A stretch of DNA of 64,000 nucleotides from Cavia porcellus (GCF_034190915.1 NW_026947692.1:1-64000), one strand, 5' to 3'; positions 40,769 through 56,067 are shown, counted from the stretch's first letter. The notes: generated by a model from the sequence alone, not told the origin. Numbers and translations are program-made.

Positions 40769-43700
40769 GAATCTAATGTAACACACACCCATACAATGCG
40801 CACCACCCCGTGATGTTTTTCTCACTGCTACTAGTGAATCTAATGTAACACACACCCATACAATGCGCACCACCCCGTGATGTTTTTCTCACTGCTACTA
40901 CTGAATGTAATGTAACACACACCCATACAATGCGCACCACCCCGTTATGTTTTTCTCACTGCTACTAGTGAATGTAATGTAACACACACCCATACAATGC
41001 GCACCACCCCGTGATGTTTTTCTCACTGCTACTAGTGAATCTAATGTAACACACACCCATACAATGCGCACCACCCCGTGATGTTTTTCTCACTCCTACT
41101 AGTGAATGTAATGTAACACACACCCATACAATGCGCACCACCCCGTGATGTTTTTCTCACTGCTACTAGTGAATGTAATGTAACACACACCCATACAATG
41201 CGCACCACCCCGTGATGTTTTTCTCACTCCTACTAGTGAATGTAATGTAACACACACCCATACAATGCGCACCACCCCGTGATGTTTTTCTCACTCCTAC
41301 TAGTGAATCTAATGTAACACACACCCATACAATGCGCACCACCCCGTGATGTTTTTCTCACTCCTACTAGTGAATGTAATGTAACACACACCCATACAAT
41401 GCGCACCACCCCGTGATGTTTTTCTCACTGCTACTAGTGAATCTAATATAACACACACCCATACAATGCGCACCACCCCGTGATGTTTTTCTCACTGCTA
41501 CTAGTGAATCCAATGTAACACACACCCATACAATGCGCACCACCCCGTGATGTTTTTCTCACTGCTACTAGTGAATCCAATGTAACACACCCATACAATG
41601 CGCACCACCCCGTGATGTTTTTCTCACTCCTACTAGTGAATCTAATGTAACACACACCCATACAATGCGCACCACCCCGTGATGTTTTTCTCACTCCTAC
41701 TAGTGAATCTAATGTAACACACACCCATACAATGCGCACCACCCTGTGATGTTTTTCTCACTCCTACTAGTGAATGTAATGTAACACACACCCATACAAT
41801 GCGCACCACCCCGTGATGTTTTTCTCACTGCTACTAGTGAATCTAATGTAACACACACCCATACAATGCGCACCACCCCGTGATGTTTTTCTCACTGCTA
41901 CTAGTGAATCTAATGTAACACACACCCATACAATGCGCACCACCTCGTGATGTTTTTCTAACTGCTACTAGTGAATCTAATGTAACACACACCCATACAA
42001 TGCGCACCACCCCGTGATGTTTTTCTCACTGCTACTAGTGAATGTAATGTAACACACACCCATACAATGCGCACCACCCCGTGATGTTTTTCTCACTCCT
42101 ACTAGTGAATGTAATGTAAAACACACCCATACAATGCGCACCACCCCGTGATGTTTTTCTCACTGCTACTAGTGAATCTAATGTAACACACACCCATACA
42201 ATGCGCACCACCCCGTGATGTTTTTCTCACTCCTACTAGTGAATCTAATGTAACACACACCCATACAATGCGTACCACCCCGTGATGTTTTTCTCACTCC
42301 TACTAGTGAATGTAATGTAACACACACCCATACAATGCGCACCACCCCGTGATGTTTTTCTCACTCCTACTTGTGAATCTAATGTAACACACACCCATAC
42401 AATGCGCACCACCGCGTGATGTTTTTCTCACTCCTACTAGTGAATGTAATGTAACACACACATACAATGCGCAATACCCCGTGATGTTTTTCTCACTCCT
42501 ACTAGTGAATCCAATGTAACACACACCCATACAATGCGCACCACCCCGTGATGTTTTTCTCACTCCTACTAGTGAATCTAATGTAACACACACCCATACA
42601 ATGCGCACCACCCAGTGATGTTTTTCTCACTGCTACTAGTGAATCTAATGTAACACACACCCATACAATGCGCACCACCCCGTGATGTTTTTCTCACTTC
42701 TACTAGTGAATCTAATGTAACACACCCATACAATGCGCACCACCCGGTGATGTTTTTCTCACTGCTACTAGTGAATCTAATGTAACACACACCCATACAA
42801 TGCGCACCACACCGTGATGTTTTTCTCACTGCTACTAGTGAATCTAATGTAACACACACCCATACAATGCGCACCACCCCGTGATGTTTTTCTCACTGCT
42901 ACTAGTGAATCTAATGTAACACACACCCATACAATGCGCACCACCCCGTGATGTTTTTCTCACTGCTACTACTGAATGTAATGTAACACACACCCATACA
43001 ATGCGCACCACCCCGTGATGTTTTTCTCACTGCTACTAGTGAATGTAATGTAACACACACCCATACAATGCGCACCACCCCGTGATGTTTTTCTCACTGC
43101 TACTAGTGAATCTAATGTAACACACACCCATACAATGCGCACCACCCCGTGATGTTTTTCTCACTCCTACTAGTGAATGTAATGTAACACACACCCATAC
43201 AATGCGCACCACCCCGTGTTGTTTTTCTCACTGCTACTAGTGAATGTAATGTAACACACACCCATACAATGCGCACCACCCCGTGATGTTTTTCTCACTG
43301 CTACTAGTGAATGTAATGTAAAACACACCCATACAATGCGCACCACCCCGTGATGTTTTTCTCACTGCTACTAGTGAATGTAATGTAACACACACCCATA
43401 CAATGCGCACCACCCCGTGATGTTTTTCTCACTGCTACTACTGAATCTAATGTAACACACACCCATACAATGCGCACCACCCCGTGATGTTTTTCTCACT
43501 CCTACTAGTGAATCTAATGTAACACACACCCATACAATGCGTACCACCCCGTGATGTTTTTCTCACTCCTACTAGTGAATGTAATGTAACACACACCCAT
43601 ACAATGCGCACCACCCCGTGATGTTTTTCTCACTGCTACTAGTGAATCTAATGTAACACACACCCATACAATGCGCACCACCGCGTGATGTTTTTCTCAC

Positions 43701-44910
43701 TCCTACTAGTGAATGTAATGTAACTCACACATACAATGCGCAATACCCCGTGATGTTTTTCTCACTTCTACTAGTGAATGTAATGTAACACACACCCATA
43801 CAATGCGCACCACCCCGTGATGTTTTTCTCACTGCTACTAGTGAATCTAATGTAACACACACCCATACAATGCGCACCACCGCGTGATGTTTTTCTCACT
43901 CCTACTAGTGAATGTAATGTAACACACACATACAATGCGCAATACCCCGTGATGTTTTTCTCACTTCTACTAGTGAATCCAATGTAACACACACCCATAC
44001 AATGCGCACCACCCCGTGATGTTTTTCTCACTCCTACTAGTGAATCTAATGTAACACACACCCATACAATGCGCACCACCCCGTGATGTTTTTCTCACTG
44101 CTACTAGTGAATCTAATGTAACACACACCCATACAATGCGCACCACCCCGTGATGTTTTTCTCACTGCTACTAGTGAATCTAATGTAACACACCCATACA
44201 ATGCGCACCACCCCGTGATGTTTTTCTCACTGCTACTAGTGAATCTAATGTAACACACACCCATACAATGCGCACCACCCCGTGATGTTTTTCTCACTGC
44301 TACTACTGAATCTAATGTAACACACACCCATACAATGCGCACCACCCCGTGATGTTTTTCTCACTGCTACTACTGAATGTAATGTAACACACACCCATAC
44401 AATGCGCACCACCCCGTTATGTTTTTCTCACTGCTACTAGTGAATGTAATGTAACACACACCCATACAATGCGCACCACCCCGTGATGTTTTTCTCACTG
44501 CTACTAGTGAATCTAATGTAACACACACCCATACAATGCGCACCACCCCGTGATGTTTTTCTCACTCCTACTAGTGAATGTAATGTAACACACACCCATA
44601 CAATGCCCACCACCCCGTGATGTTTTTCTCACTGCTACTAGTGAATCTAATGTAAAACACACCCATACAATGCGCACCACCCCGTGATGTTTTTCTCACT
44701 CCTACTAGTGAATGTAATGTAACACACACCCATACAATGCGCACCACCCCGTGATGTTTTTCTCACTCCTACTAGTGAATGTAATGTAACACACACCCAT
44801 ACAATGCGCACCACCCCGTGATGTTTTTCTCACTCCTACTAGTGAATCCAATGTAACGCACACCCATACAATGCGCACCACCCCGTGATGTTTTTCTCAC
44901 TGCTACTAGT
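40769..44910 (+). repeat. Block E1: 4142-bp higher-order repeat, 62 monomers
   Basis: E1 matches E2 at +4142 (62 x 67 less 12, six short monomers). Markers in order are CTACTACTGAAT with CCGTTATG (40903), AATATAAC (41439), TTTTCTAACTG, CACCGCGTG plus GCAATACC (42437), CACCCAGTG, CACTTCT, CACCCGGTG, CACACCGTG, TGTAAAACAC, TAACTCACACATAC (43705) and TGCCCACC (about 44608). The match to E2 does not extend left of 40769. Confidence 0.88.
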
Positions 44911-47900
44911 GAATCTAATGTAACGCACACCCATACAATGCGCACCACCCCGTGATGTTTTTCTCACTGCTACTAGTGAATCTAATGTAACACACACCCA
45001 TACAATGCGCACCACCCCGTGATGTTTTTCTCACTGCTACTACTGAATGTAATGTAACACACACCCATACAATGCGCACCACCCCGTTATGTTTTTCTCA
45101 CTGCTACTAGTGAATGTAATGTAACACACACCCATACAATGCGCACCACCCCGTGATGTTTTTCTCACTGCTACTAGTGAATCTAATGTAACAGACACCC
45201 ATACAATGCGCACCACCCCGTGATGTTTTTCTCACTCCTACTAGTGAATGTAATGTAACACACACCCATACAATGCGCACCACCCCGTGATGTTTTTCTC
45301 ACTGCTACTAGTGAATGTAATGTAACACACACCCATACAATGCGCACCACCCCGTGATGTTTTTCTCACTCCTACTAGTGAATGTAATGTAACACACACC
45401 CATACAATGCGCACCACCCCGTGATGTTTTTCTCACTCCTGCTAGTGAATCTAATGTAACACACACCCATACAATGCGCACCACCCCGTGATGTTTTTCT
45501 CACTCCTACTAGTGAATGTAATGTAACACACACCCATACAATGTGCACCACCCCGTGATGTTTTTCTCACTGCTACTAGTGAATCTAATATAACACACAC
45601 CCATACAATGCGCACCACCCCGTGATGTTTTTCTCACTGCTACTAGTGAATACAATGTAACACACACCCATACAATGCGCACCACCCCGTGATGTTTTTC
45701 TCACTGCTACTAGTGAATCCAATGTAACACACCCATACAATGCGCACCACCCCGTGATGTTTTTCTCACTCCTACTAGTGAATCTAATGTAACACACACC
45801 CATACAATGCGCACCACCCCGTGATGTTTTTCTCACTCCTACTAGTGAATCTAATGTAACACACACCCATACAATGCGCACCACCCCGTGATGTTTTTCT
45901 CACTCCTACTAGTGAATGTAATGTAACACACACCCATACAATGCGCACCACCCCGTGATGTTTTTCTCACTGCTACTAGTGAATCTAATGTAACACACAC
46001 CCATACAATGCGCACCACCCCGTGATGTTTTTCTCACTGCTACTAGTGAATCTAATGTAACACACACCCATACAATGCGCACCACCCCGTGATGTTTTTC
46101 TAACTGCTACTAGTGAATCTAATGTAACACACACCCATACAATGCGCACCACCCCGTGTTGTTTTTCTCACTGCTACTAGTGAATGTAATGTAACACACA
46201 CCCATACAATGCGCACCACCCCGTGATGTTTTTCTCACTCCTACTAGTGAATGTAATGTAAAACACACCCATACAATGCGCACCACCCCGTGATGTTTTT
46301 CTCACTGCTACTAGTGAATCTAATGTAACACACACCCATACAATGCGCACCACCCCGTGATGTTTTTCTCACTCCTACTAGTGAATCTAATGTAACACAC
46401 ACCCATACAATGCGTACCACCCCGTGATGTTTTTCTCACTCCTACTAGTGAATGTAATGTAACACACACCCATACAATGCGCACCACCCCGTGATGTTTT
46501 TCTCACTGCTACTAGTGAATCTAATGTAACACACACCCATACAATGCGCACCACCGCGTGATGTTTTTCTCACTCCTACTAGTGAATGTAATGTAACACA
46601 CACATACAATGCGCAATACCCCGTGATGTTTTTCTCACTCCTACTAGTGAATCCAATGTAACACACACCCATACAATGCGCACCACCCCGTGATGTTTTT
46701 CTCACTCCTACTAGTGAATCTAATGTAACACACACCCATACAATGCGCACCACCCAGTGATGTTTTTCTCACTGCTACTAGTGAATCTAATGTAACACAC
46801 ACCCATACAATGCGCACCACCCCGTGATGTTTTTCTCACTTCTACTAGTGAATCTAATGTAACACACCCATACAATGCGCACCACCCGGTGATGTTTTTC
46901 TCACTGCTACTAGTGAATCTAATGTAACACACACCCATACAATGCGCACCACACCGTGATGTTTTTCTCACTGCTACTAGTGAATCTAATGTAACACACA
47001 CCCATACAATGCGCACCACCCCGTGATGTTTTTCTCACTGCTACTAGTGAATCTAATGTAACACACACCCATACAATGCGCACCACCCCGTGATGTTTTT
47101 CTCACTGCTACTACTGAATGTAATGTAACACACACCCATACAATGCGCACCACCCCGTGATGTTTTTCTCACTGCTACTAGTGAATGTAATGTAACACAC
47201 ACCCATACAATGCGCACCACCCCGTGATGTTTTTCTCACTGCTACTAGTGAATCTAATGTAACACACACCCATACAATGCGCACCACCCCGTGATGTTTT
47301 TCTCACTCCTACTAGTGAATGTAATGTAACACACACCCATACAATGCGCACCACCCCGTGTTGTTTTTCTCACTGCTACTAGTGAATGTAATGTAACACA
47401 CACCCATACAATGCGCACCACCCCGTGATGTTTTTCTCACTGCTACTAGTGAATCTAATGTAAAACACACCCATACAATGCGCACCACCCCGTGATGTTT
47501 TTCTCACTGCTACTAGTGAATGTAATGTAACACACACCCATACAATGCGCACCACCCCGTGATGTTTTTCTCACTGCTACTACTGAATCTAATGTAACAC
47601 ACACCCATACAATGCGCACCACCCCGTGATGTTTTTCTCACTCCTACTAGTGAATCTAATGTAACACAAACCCATACAATGCGTACCACCCCGTGATGTT
47701 TTTCTCACTCCTACTAGTGAATGTAATGTAACACACACCCATACAATGCGCACCACCCCGTGATGTTTTTCTCACTGCTACTAGTGAATCTAATTTAACA
47801 CACACCCATACAATGCGCACCACCGCGTGATGTTTTTCTCACTCCTACTAGTGAATGTAATGTAACTCACACATACAATGCGCAATACCCCGTGATGTTT

Positions 47901-49052
47901 TTCTCACTTCTACTAGTGAATGTAATGTAACACACACCCATACAATGCGCACCACCCCGTGATGTTTTTCTCACTGCTACTAGTGAATCTAATGTAACAC
48001 ACACCCATACAATGCGCACCACCGCGTGATGTTTTTCTCACTCCTACTAGTGAATGTAATGTAACACACACATACAATGCGCAATACCCCGTGATGTTTT
48101 TCTCACTTCTACTAGTGAATCCAATGTAACACACACCCATACAATGCGCACCACCCCGTGATGTTTTTCTCACTCCTACTAGTGAATCTAATGTAACACA
48201 CACCCATACAATGCGCACCACCCCGTGATGTTTTTCTCACTGCTACTAGTGAATCTAATGTAACACACACCCATACAATGCGCACCACCCCGTGATGTTT
48301 TTCTCACTGCTACTAGTGAATCTAATGTAACACACCCATACAATGCGCACCACCCCGTTATGTTTTTCTCACTGCTACTACTGAATGTAATGTAACACAC
48401 ACCCATACAATGCGCACCACCCCGTTATGTTTTTCTCACTGCTACTAGTGAATGTAATGTAACACACACCCATACAATGCGCACCACCCCGTTATGTTTT
48501 TCTCACTGCTACTACTGAATGTAATGTAACACACACCCATACAATGCGCACCACCCCGTTATGTTTTTCTCACTGCTACTAGTGAATGTAATGTAACACA
48601 CACCCATACAATGCGCACCACCCCGTGATGTTTTTCTCACTGCTACTAGTGAATCTAATGTAACACACACCCATACAATGCGCACCACCCCGTGATGTTT
48701 TTCTCACTCCTACTAGTGAATGTAATGTAACACACACCCATACAATGCCCACCACCCCGTGATGTTTTTCTCACTGCTACTAGTGAATCTAATGTAACAC
48801 ACACCCATACAATGCGCACCACCCCGTGATGTTTTTCTCACTCCTACTAGTGAATGTAATGTAACACACACCCATACAATGCGCACCACCCCGTGATGTT
48901 TTTCTCACTCCTACTAGTGTATGTAATGTAACACACACCCATACAATGCGCACCACCCCGTGATGTTTTTCTCACTCCTACTAGTGAATCCAATGTAACG
49001 CACACCCATACAATGCGCACCACCCCGTGATGTTTTTCTCACTGCTACTAGT
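44911..49052 (+). repeat. Block E2: second 4142-bp copy
   Basis: It has the same marker order as E1: CCGTTATG (about 45085), AATATAAC (45581), GCAATACC (46579), CACCCAGTG, CACCCGGTG, CACACCGTG, TAACTCACACATAC (47855) and TGCCCACC (about 48750). It differs at 48323-48590, where four consecutive monomers carry CCGTTATG and E1 has one. Confidence 0.88.
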
Positions 49053-52000
49053 GAATCTAATGTAACACACACCCATACAATGCGCACCACCCCGTGATGT
49101 TTTTCTCACTGCTACTAGTGAATCTAATGTAACACACACCCATACAATGCGCACCACCCCGTGATGTTTTTCTCACTGCTACTACTGAATGTAATGTAAC
49201 ACACACCCATACAATGCGCACCACCCCGTTATGTTTTTCTCACTGCTACTAGTGAATGTAATGTAACACACACCCATACAATGCGCACCACCCCGTGATG
49301 TTTTTCTCACTGCTACTAGTGAATCTAATGTAACAGACACCCATACAATGCGCACCACCCCGTGATGTTTTTCTCACTCCTACTAGTGAATGTAATGTAA
49401 CACACACCCATACAATGCGCACCACCCCGTGATGTTTTTCTCACTGCTACTAGTGAATGTAATGTAACACACACCCATACAATGCGCACCACCCCGTGAT
49501 GTTTTTCTCACTCCTACTAGTGAATGTAATGTAACACACACCCATACAATGTGCACCACCCCGTGATGTTTTTCTCACTCCTGCTAGTGAATCTAATGTA
49601 ACACACACCCATACAATGCGCACCACCCCGTGATGTTTTTCTCACTCCTACTAGTGAATGTAATGTAACACACACCCATACAATGTGCACCACCCCGTGA
49701 TGTTTTTCTCACTGCTACTAGTGAATCTAATATAACACACACCCGTACAATGCGCACCACCCCGTGATGTTTTTCTCACTGCTACTAGTGAATACAATGT
49801 AACACACACCCATACAATGCGCACCACCCCGTGATGTTTTTCTCACTGCTACTAATGAATCCAATGTAACACACCCATACAATGCGCACCACCCCGTGAT
49901 GTTTTTCTCACTCCTACTAGTGAATCTAATGTAACACACACCCATACAATGCGCACCACCCCGTGATGTTTTTCTCACTCCTACTAGTGAATCTAATGTA
50001 ACACACACCCATACAATGCGCACCACCCCGTGATGTTTTTCTCACTCCTACTAGTGAATGTAATGTAACACACACCCATACAATGCGCACCACCCCGTGA
50101 TGTTTTTCTCACTGCTACTAGTGAATCTAATGTAACACACACCCATACAATGCGCACCACCCCGTGATGTTTTTCTCACTGCTACTAGTGAATCTAATGT
50201 AACACACACCCATACAATGCGCACCACCCCGTGATGTTTTTCTAACTGCTACTAGTGAATCTAATGTAACACACACCCATACAATGCGCACCACCCCGTG
50301 TTGTTTTTCTCACTGCTACTAGTGAATGTAATGTAACACACACCCATACAATGCGCACCACCCCGTGATGTTTTTCTCACTCCTACTAGTGAATGTAATG
50401 TAAAACACACCCATACAATGCGCACCACCCCGTGATGTTTTTCTCACTGCTACTAGTGTATCTAATGTAACACACACCCATACAATGCGTACCACCCCGT
50501 GATGTTTTTCTCACTCCTACTAGTGAATGTAATGTAACACACACCCATACAATGCGCACCACCCCGTGATGTTTTTCTCACTCCTACTAGTGAATCTAAT
50601 GTAACACACACCCATACAATGCGCACCACCGCGTGATGTTTTTCTCACTCCTACTAGTGAATGTAATGTAACACACACATACAATGCGCAATACCGCGTG
50701 ATGTTTTTCTCACTCCTACTAGTGAATCCAATGTAACACACACCCATACAATGCGCACCACCCCGTGATGTTTTTCTCACTCCTACTAGTGAATCTAATG
50801 TAACACACACCCATACAATGCGCACCACCCAGTGATGTTTTTCTCACTGCTACTAGTGAATCTAATGTAACACACACCCATACAATGCGCACCACCCCGT
50901 GATGTTTTTCTCACTTCTACTAGTGAATCTAATGTAACACACCCATACAATGCGCACCACCCGGTGATGTTTTTCTCACTGCTACTAGTGAATCTAATGT
51001 AACACACACCCATACAATGCGCACCACACCGTGATGTTTTTCTCACTGCTACTAGTGAATCTAATGTAACACACACCCATACAATGCGCACCACCCCGTG
51101 ATATTTTTCTCACTGCTACTAGTGAATCTAATGTAACACACACCCATACAATGCGCACCACCCCGTGATGTTTTTCTCACTGCTACTACTGAATGTAATG
51201 TAACACACACCCATACAATGCGCACCACCCCGTGATGTTTTTCTCACTGCTACTAGTGAATACAATGTAACACACACCCATACAATGCGCACCACCCCGT
51301 GATGTTTTTCTCACTGCTACTAATGAATCCAATGTAACACACCCATACAATGCGCACCACCCCGTGATGTTTTTCTCACTCCTACTAGTGAATCTAATGT
51401 AACACACACCCATACAATGCGCACCACCCCGTGATGTTTTTCTCACTCCTACTAGTGAATCTAATGTAACACACACCCATACAATGCGCACCACCCCGTG
51501 ATGTTTTTCTCACTCCTACTAGTGAATGTAATGTAACACACACCCATACAATGCGCACCACCCCGTGATGTTTTTCTCACTGCTACTAGTGAATCTAATG
51601 TAACACACACCCATACAATGCGCACCACCCCGTGATGTTTTTCTCACTGCTACTAGTGAATCTAATGTAACACACACCCGTACAATGCGCACCACCCCGT
51701 GATGTTTTTCTAACTGCTACTAGTGAATCTAATGTAACACACACCCATACAATGCGCACCACCCCGTGTTGTTTTTCTCACTGCTACTAGTGAATGTAAT
51801 GTAACACACACCCATACAATGCGCACCACCCCGTGATGTTTTTCTCACTCCTACTAGTGAATGTAATGTAAAACACACCCATACAATGCGCACCACCCCG
51901 TGATGTTTTTCTCACTGCTACTAGTGTATCTAATGTAACACACACCCATACAATGCGTACCACCCCGTGATGTTTTTCTCACTCCTACTAGTGAATGTAA

Positions 52001-54595
52001 TGTAACACACACCCATACAATGCGCACCACCCCGTGATGTTTTTCTCACTCCTACTAGTGAATCTAATGTAACACACACCCATACAATGCGCACCACCGC
52101 GTGATGTTTTTCTCACTCCTACTAGTGAATGTAATGTAACACACACATACAATGCGCAATACCGCGTGATGTTTTTCTCACTCCTACTAGTGAATCCAAT
52201 GTAACACACACCCATACAATGCGCACCACCCCGTGATGTTTTTCTCACTCCTACTAGTGAATCTAATGTAACACACACCCATACAATGCGCACCACCCAG
52301 TGATGTTTTTCTCACTGCTACTAGTGAATCTAATGTAACACACACCCATACAATGCGCACCACCCCGTGATGTTTTTCTCATTTCTACTAGTGAATCTAA
52401 TGTAACACACCCATACAATGCGCACCACCCGGTGATGTTTTTCTCACTGCTACTAGTGAATCTAATGTAACACACACCCATACAATGCGCACCACACCGT
52501 GATGTTTTTCTCACTGCTACTAGTGAATCTAATGTAACACACACCCATACAATGCGCACCACCCCGTGATATTTTTCTCACTGCTACTAGTGAATCTAAT
52601 GTAACACACACCCATACAATGCGCACCACCCCGTGATGTTTTTCTCACTGCTACTACTGAATGTAATGTAACACACACCCATACAATGCGCACCACCCCG
52701 TGATGTTTTTCTCACTGCTACTAGTGAATGTAATGTAACACACACCCATACAATGCGCACCACCCCGTGATGCTTTTCTCACTGCTACTAGTGAATCTAA
52801 TGTAACACACACCCATACAATGCGCACCACCCCGTGATGTTTTTCTCACTCCTACTAGTGAATGTAATGTAACACACACCCATACAATGCGCACCACCCC
52901 GTGTTGTTTTTCTCACTGCTACTAGTGAATGTAATGTAACACACACCAATACAATGCGCACCACCCCGTGATGTTTTTCTCACTGCTACTAGTGAATGTA
53001 ATGTAAAACTCACCTATACAATGCGCACCACCCCGTGATGTTTTTCTCACTGCTACTAGTGAATGTAATGTAACACACACCCATACAATGCGCACCACCC
53101 CGTGATGTTTTTCTCACTGCTACTACTGAATCTAATGTAACACACACCCATACAATGCGCACCACCCCGTGATGTTTTTCTCACTCCTACTAGTGAATCT
53201 AATGTAACACACACCCATACAATGCGTACCACCCCGTGATGTTTTTCTCACTCCTACTAGTGAATGTAATGTAACACACACCCATACAATGCGCACCACC
53301 CCGTGATGTTTTTCTCACTGCTACTAGTGAATCTAATGTAACACACACCCATACAATGCGCACCACCGCGTGATGTTTTTCTCACTCCTACTAGTGAATG
53401 TAATGTAACTCACACATACAATGCGCAATACGCCGTGATGTTTTTCTCACTTCTACTAGTGAATGTAATGTAACACACACCCATACAATGCGCACCACCC
53501 CGTGATGTTTTTCTCACTGCTACTAGTGAATCTAATGTAACACACACCCATACAATGCGCACCACCGCGTGATGTTTTTCTCACTCCTACTAGTGAATGT
53601 AATGTAACACACACATACAATGCGCAATACCCCGTGATGTTTTTCTCACTTCTACTAGTGAATCCAATGTAACACACACCCATACAATGCGCACCACCCC
53701 GTGATGTTTTTCTCACTCCTACTAGTGAATCTAATGTAACACACACCCATACAATGCGCACCACCCCGTGATGTTTTTCTCACTGCTACTAGTGAATCTA
53801 ATGTAACACACACCCATACAATGCGCACCACCCCGTGATGTTTTTCTCACTGCTACTAGTGAATCTAATGTAACACACCCATACAATGCGCACCAACCCG
53901 TGATGTTTTTCTCACTGCTACTAGTGAATCTAATGTAACACACACCCATACAATGCGCACCACCCCGTGATGTTTTTCTCACTGCTACTAGTGAATCTAA
54001 TGTAACACACACCCATACAATGCGCACCACCCCGTGATGTTTTTCTCACTGCTACTACTGAATGTAATGTAACACACACCCATGCAATGCGCACCACCCC
54101 GTTATGTTTTTCTCACTGCTACTAGTGAATGTAATGTAACACACACCCATACAATGCGCACCACCCCGTGATGTTTTTCTCACTGCTACTAGTGAATCTA
54201 ATGTAACACACACCCATACAATGCGCACCACCCCGTGATGTTTTTCTCACTCCTACTAGTGAATGTAATGTAACACACACCCATACAATGCGCACCACCC
54301 CGTGATGTTTTTCTCACTGCTACTAGTGAATGTAATGTAACACACACCCATACAATGCGCACCACCCCGTGATGTTTTTCTCACTCCTACTAGTGAATGT
54401 AATGTAACACACACCCATACAATGCGCACCACCCCGTGATGTTTTTCTCACTCCTACTAGTGAATGTAATGTAACACACACCCATACAATGCGCACCACC
54501 CCGTGATGTTTTTCTCACTCCTACTAGTGAATCCAATGTAACGCACACCCATACAATGCGCACCACCCCGTGATGTTTTTCTCACTGCTACTAGT
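49053..54595 (+). repeat. Block E3: third copy, enlarged to 5543 bp
   Basis: It follows E2 at +4142 to about 50400, loses one monomer near 50457, then gains a 22-monomer tandem duplication (49790-51257 repeated at 51258-52725), after which the offset to E2 is +5543. Markers include the CTGCTAGTG monomer (about 49580), AATATAAC (49723), GAATACAATG (49790 and 51258), CTAATGAATCC, GTGATATTTTT and TAACGCACAC near the end. Confidence 0.85.
49790..52725 (+). repeat. Tandem pair of 1468-bp (22-monomer) units inside E3
   Basis: GAATACAATG at 49790 and 51258 opens each copy. CTAATGAATCC, TTTTCTAACTG, AGTGTATCTAATG, GCAATACCGCG, CACCCAGTG, CACCCGGTG, CACACCGTG and GTGATATTTTT recur at +1468 (22 x 67 less 6). 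Copies abut exactly, as in a simple unequal exchange. The monomer before each copy differs, which fixes the left breakpoint. Confidence 0.88.
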
Positions 54596-54796
54596 GAATC
54601 TAATGTAATGCACACCCATACAATGCGCACCACCCCGTGATGTTTTTCTCACTGCTACTAGTGAATCTAATGTGACACACACCCATACAATGCGCACCAC
54701 CCCGTGATGTTTTTCTCACTCCTACTAGTGAATCTAATGTAACACACACCCATACAATGCGCACCACCCCGTGATGTTTTTCTCACTCCTACTAGT
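54596..54796 (+). repeat. Three-monomer link between E3 and F1
   Basis: The monomers carry TAATGCACAC, TGTGACACAC and a plain CT state. The first corresponds to the start of E1/E2/E3; the array then leaves the E order. Confidence 0.7.
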
Positions 54797-56067
54797 GAAT
54801 GTAATGTAACACACACCCATACAATGCGCACCACCCCGTGATGTTTTTCTCACTGCTACTAGTGAATGTAATGTAACACACACCCATACAATGCGCACCA
54901 CGCCGTGATGTTTTTCTCACTGCTACTAGTGAATCTAACGTAACACACACCCATACAATGCGCACCACCCCGTGATGTTTTTCTCACTCCTACTAGTGAA
55001 TGTAATGTAACACACACCCATACAATGCGCACCACCCCGTGATGTTTTTCTCACTGCTACTAGTGAATGTAATGTAACACACACCCATACAATGCGCACC
55101 ACCCCGTGATGTTTTTCTCACTCCTACTAGTGAATGTAATGTAACACACACCCATACAATGCGCACCACCCCGTGATGTTTTTCTCACTCCTACTAGTGA
55201 ATCTAATGTAACACACACCCATACAATGCGCACCACCCCGTGATGTTTTTCTCACTGCTACTAGTGAATCTAATGTAACACACACCCATACAATGCGCAC
55301 CACCCCGTGATGTTTTTCTCACTGCTACTAGTGAATCTAATGTAACACACACCCATACAATGCGCACCACCCCGTGATGTTTTTCTCACTGCTACTAGTG
55401 AATGTAATGTAACACACACCCATACAATGCGCACCACCCCGTGATGTTTTTCTCACTCCTACTAGTGAATGTAATGTAACTCACACATACAATGCGCAAT
55501 ACCCCGTGATGTTTTTCTCACTTCTACTAGTGAATGTAATGTAACACACACCCATACAATGCGCACCACCCCATGATGTTTTTCTCACTGCTACTAGTGA
55601 ATGTAATGTAAAACACACCCATACAATGCGCACCACCCCGTGATGTTTTTCTCACTGCTACTACTAAATCTAATGTAACACACACCCATACCATGCGCAC
55701 CACCCCGTGATGTTTTTCTCACTGCTACTACTGAATCTAATGTAACACACACCCATACAATGCGCACCACCCCGTGATGTATTTCTCACTCCTACTAGTG
55801 AATCTAATGTAACACACACCCATACAATGCGTACCACCCCGTGATGTTTTTCTCACTCCTACTAGTGAATGTAATGTAACACACACCCATACAATGCGCA
55901 CCACCCCGTGATGTTTTTCTCACTTCTACTAGTGAATGTAATGTAACACACACACATACAATGCGCAATACCCCGTGATGTTTTTCTCACTTCTACTAGT
56001 GAATCCAATGTAACACACACCCATACAATGCGCACCACCCCGTGATGTTTTTCTCACTCCTACTAGT
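54797..56067 (+). repeat. Block F1: 1271-bp unit, 19 monomers
   Basis: It matches F2 at +1271 (19 x 67 less 2). Its marker series is TAACGTAAC, a 65-bp TAACTCACACATAC monomer (55467), TGTAAAACAC, CTACTACTAAAT with CATACCATG, GATGTATTTCTC, GCGTACC, CACTTCT, then a 67-bp GCAATACC monomer with extended CA tract (55934). The monomer at 54998 and a CACCCCATG at about 55570 differ from F2. Confidence 0.88.
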
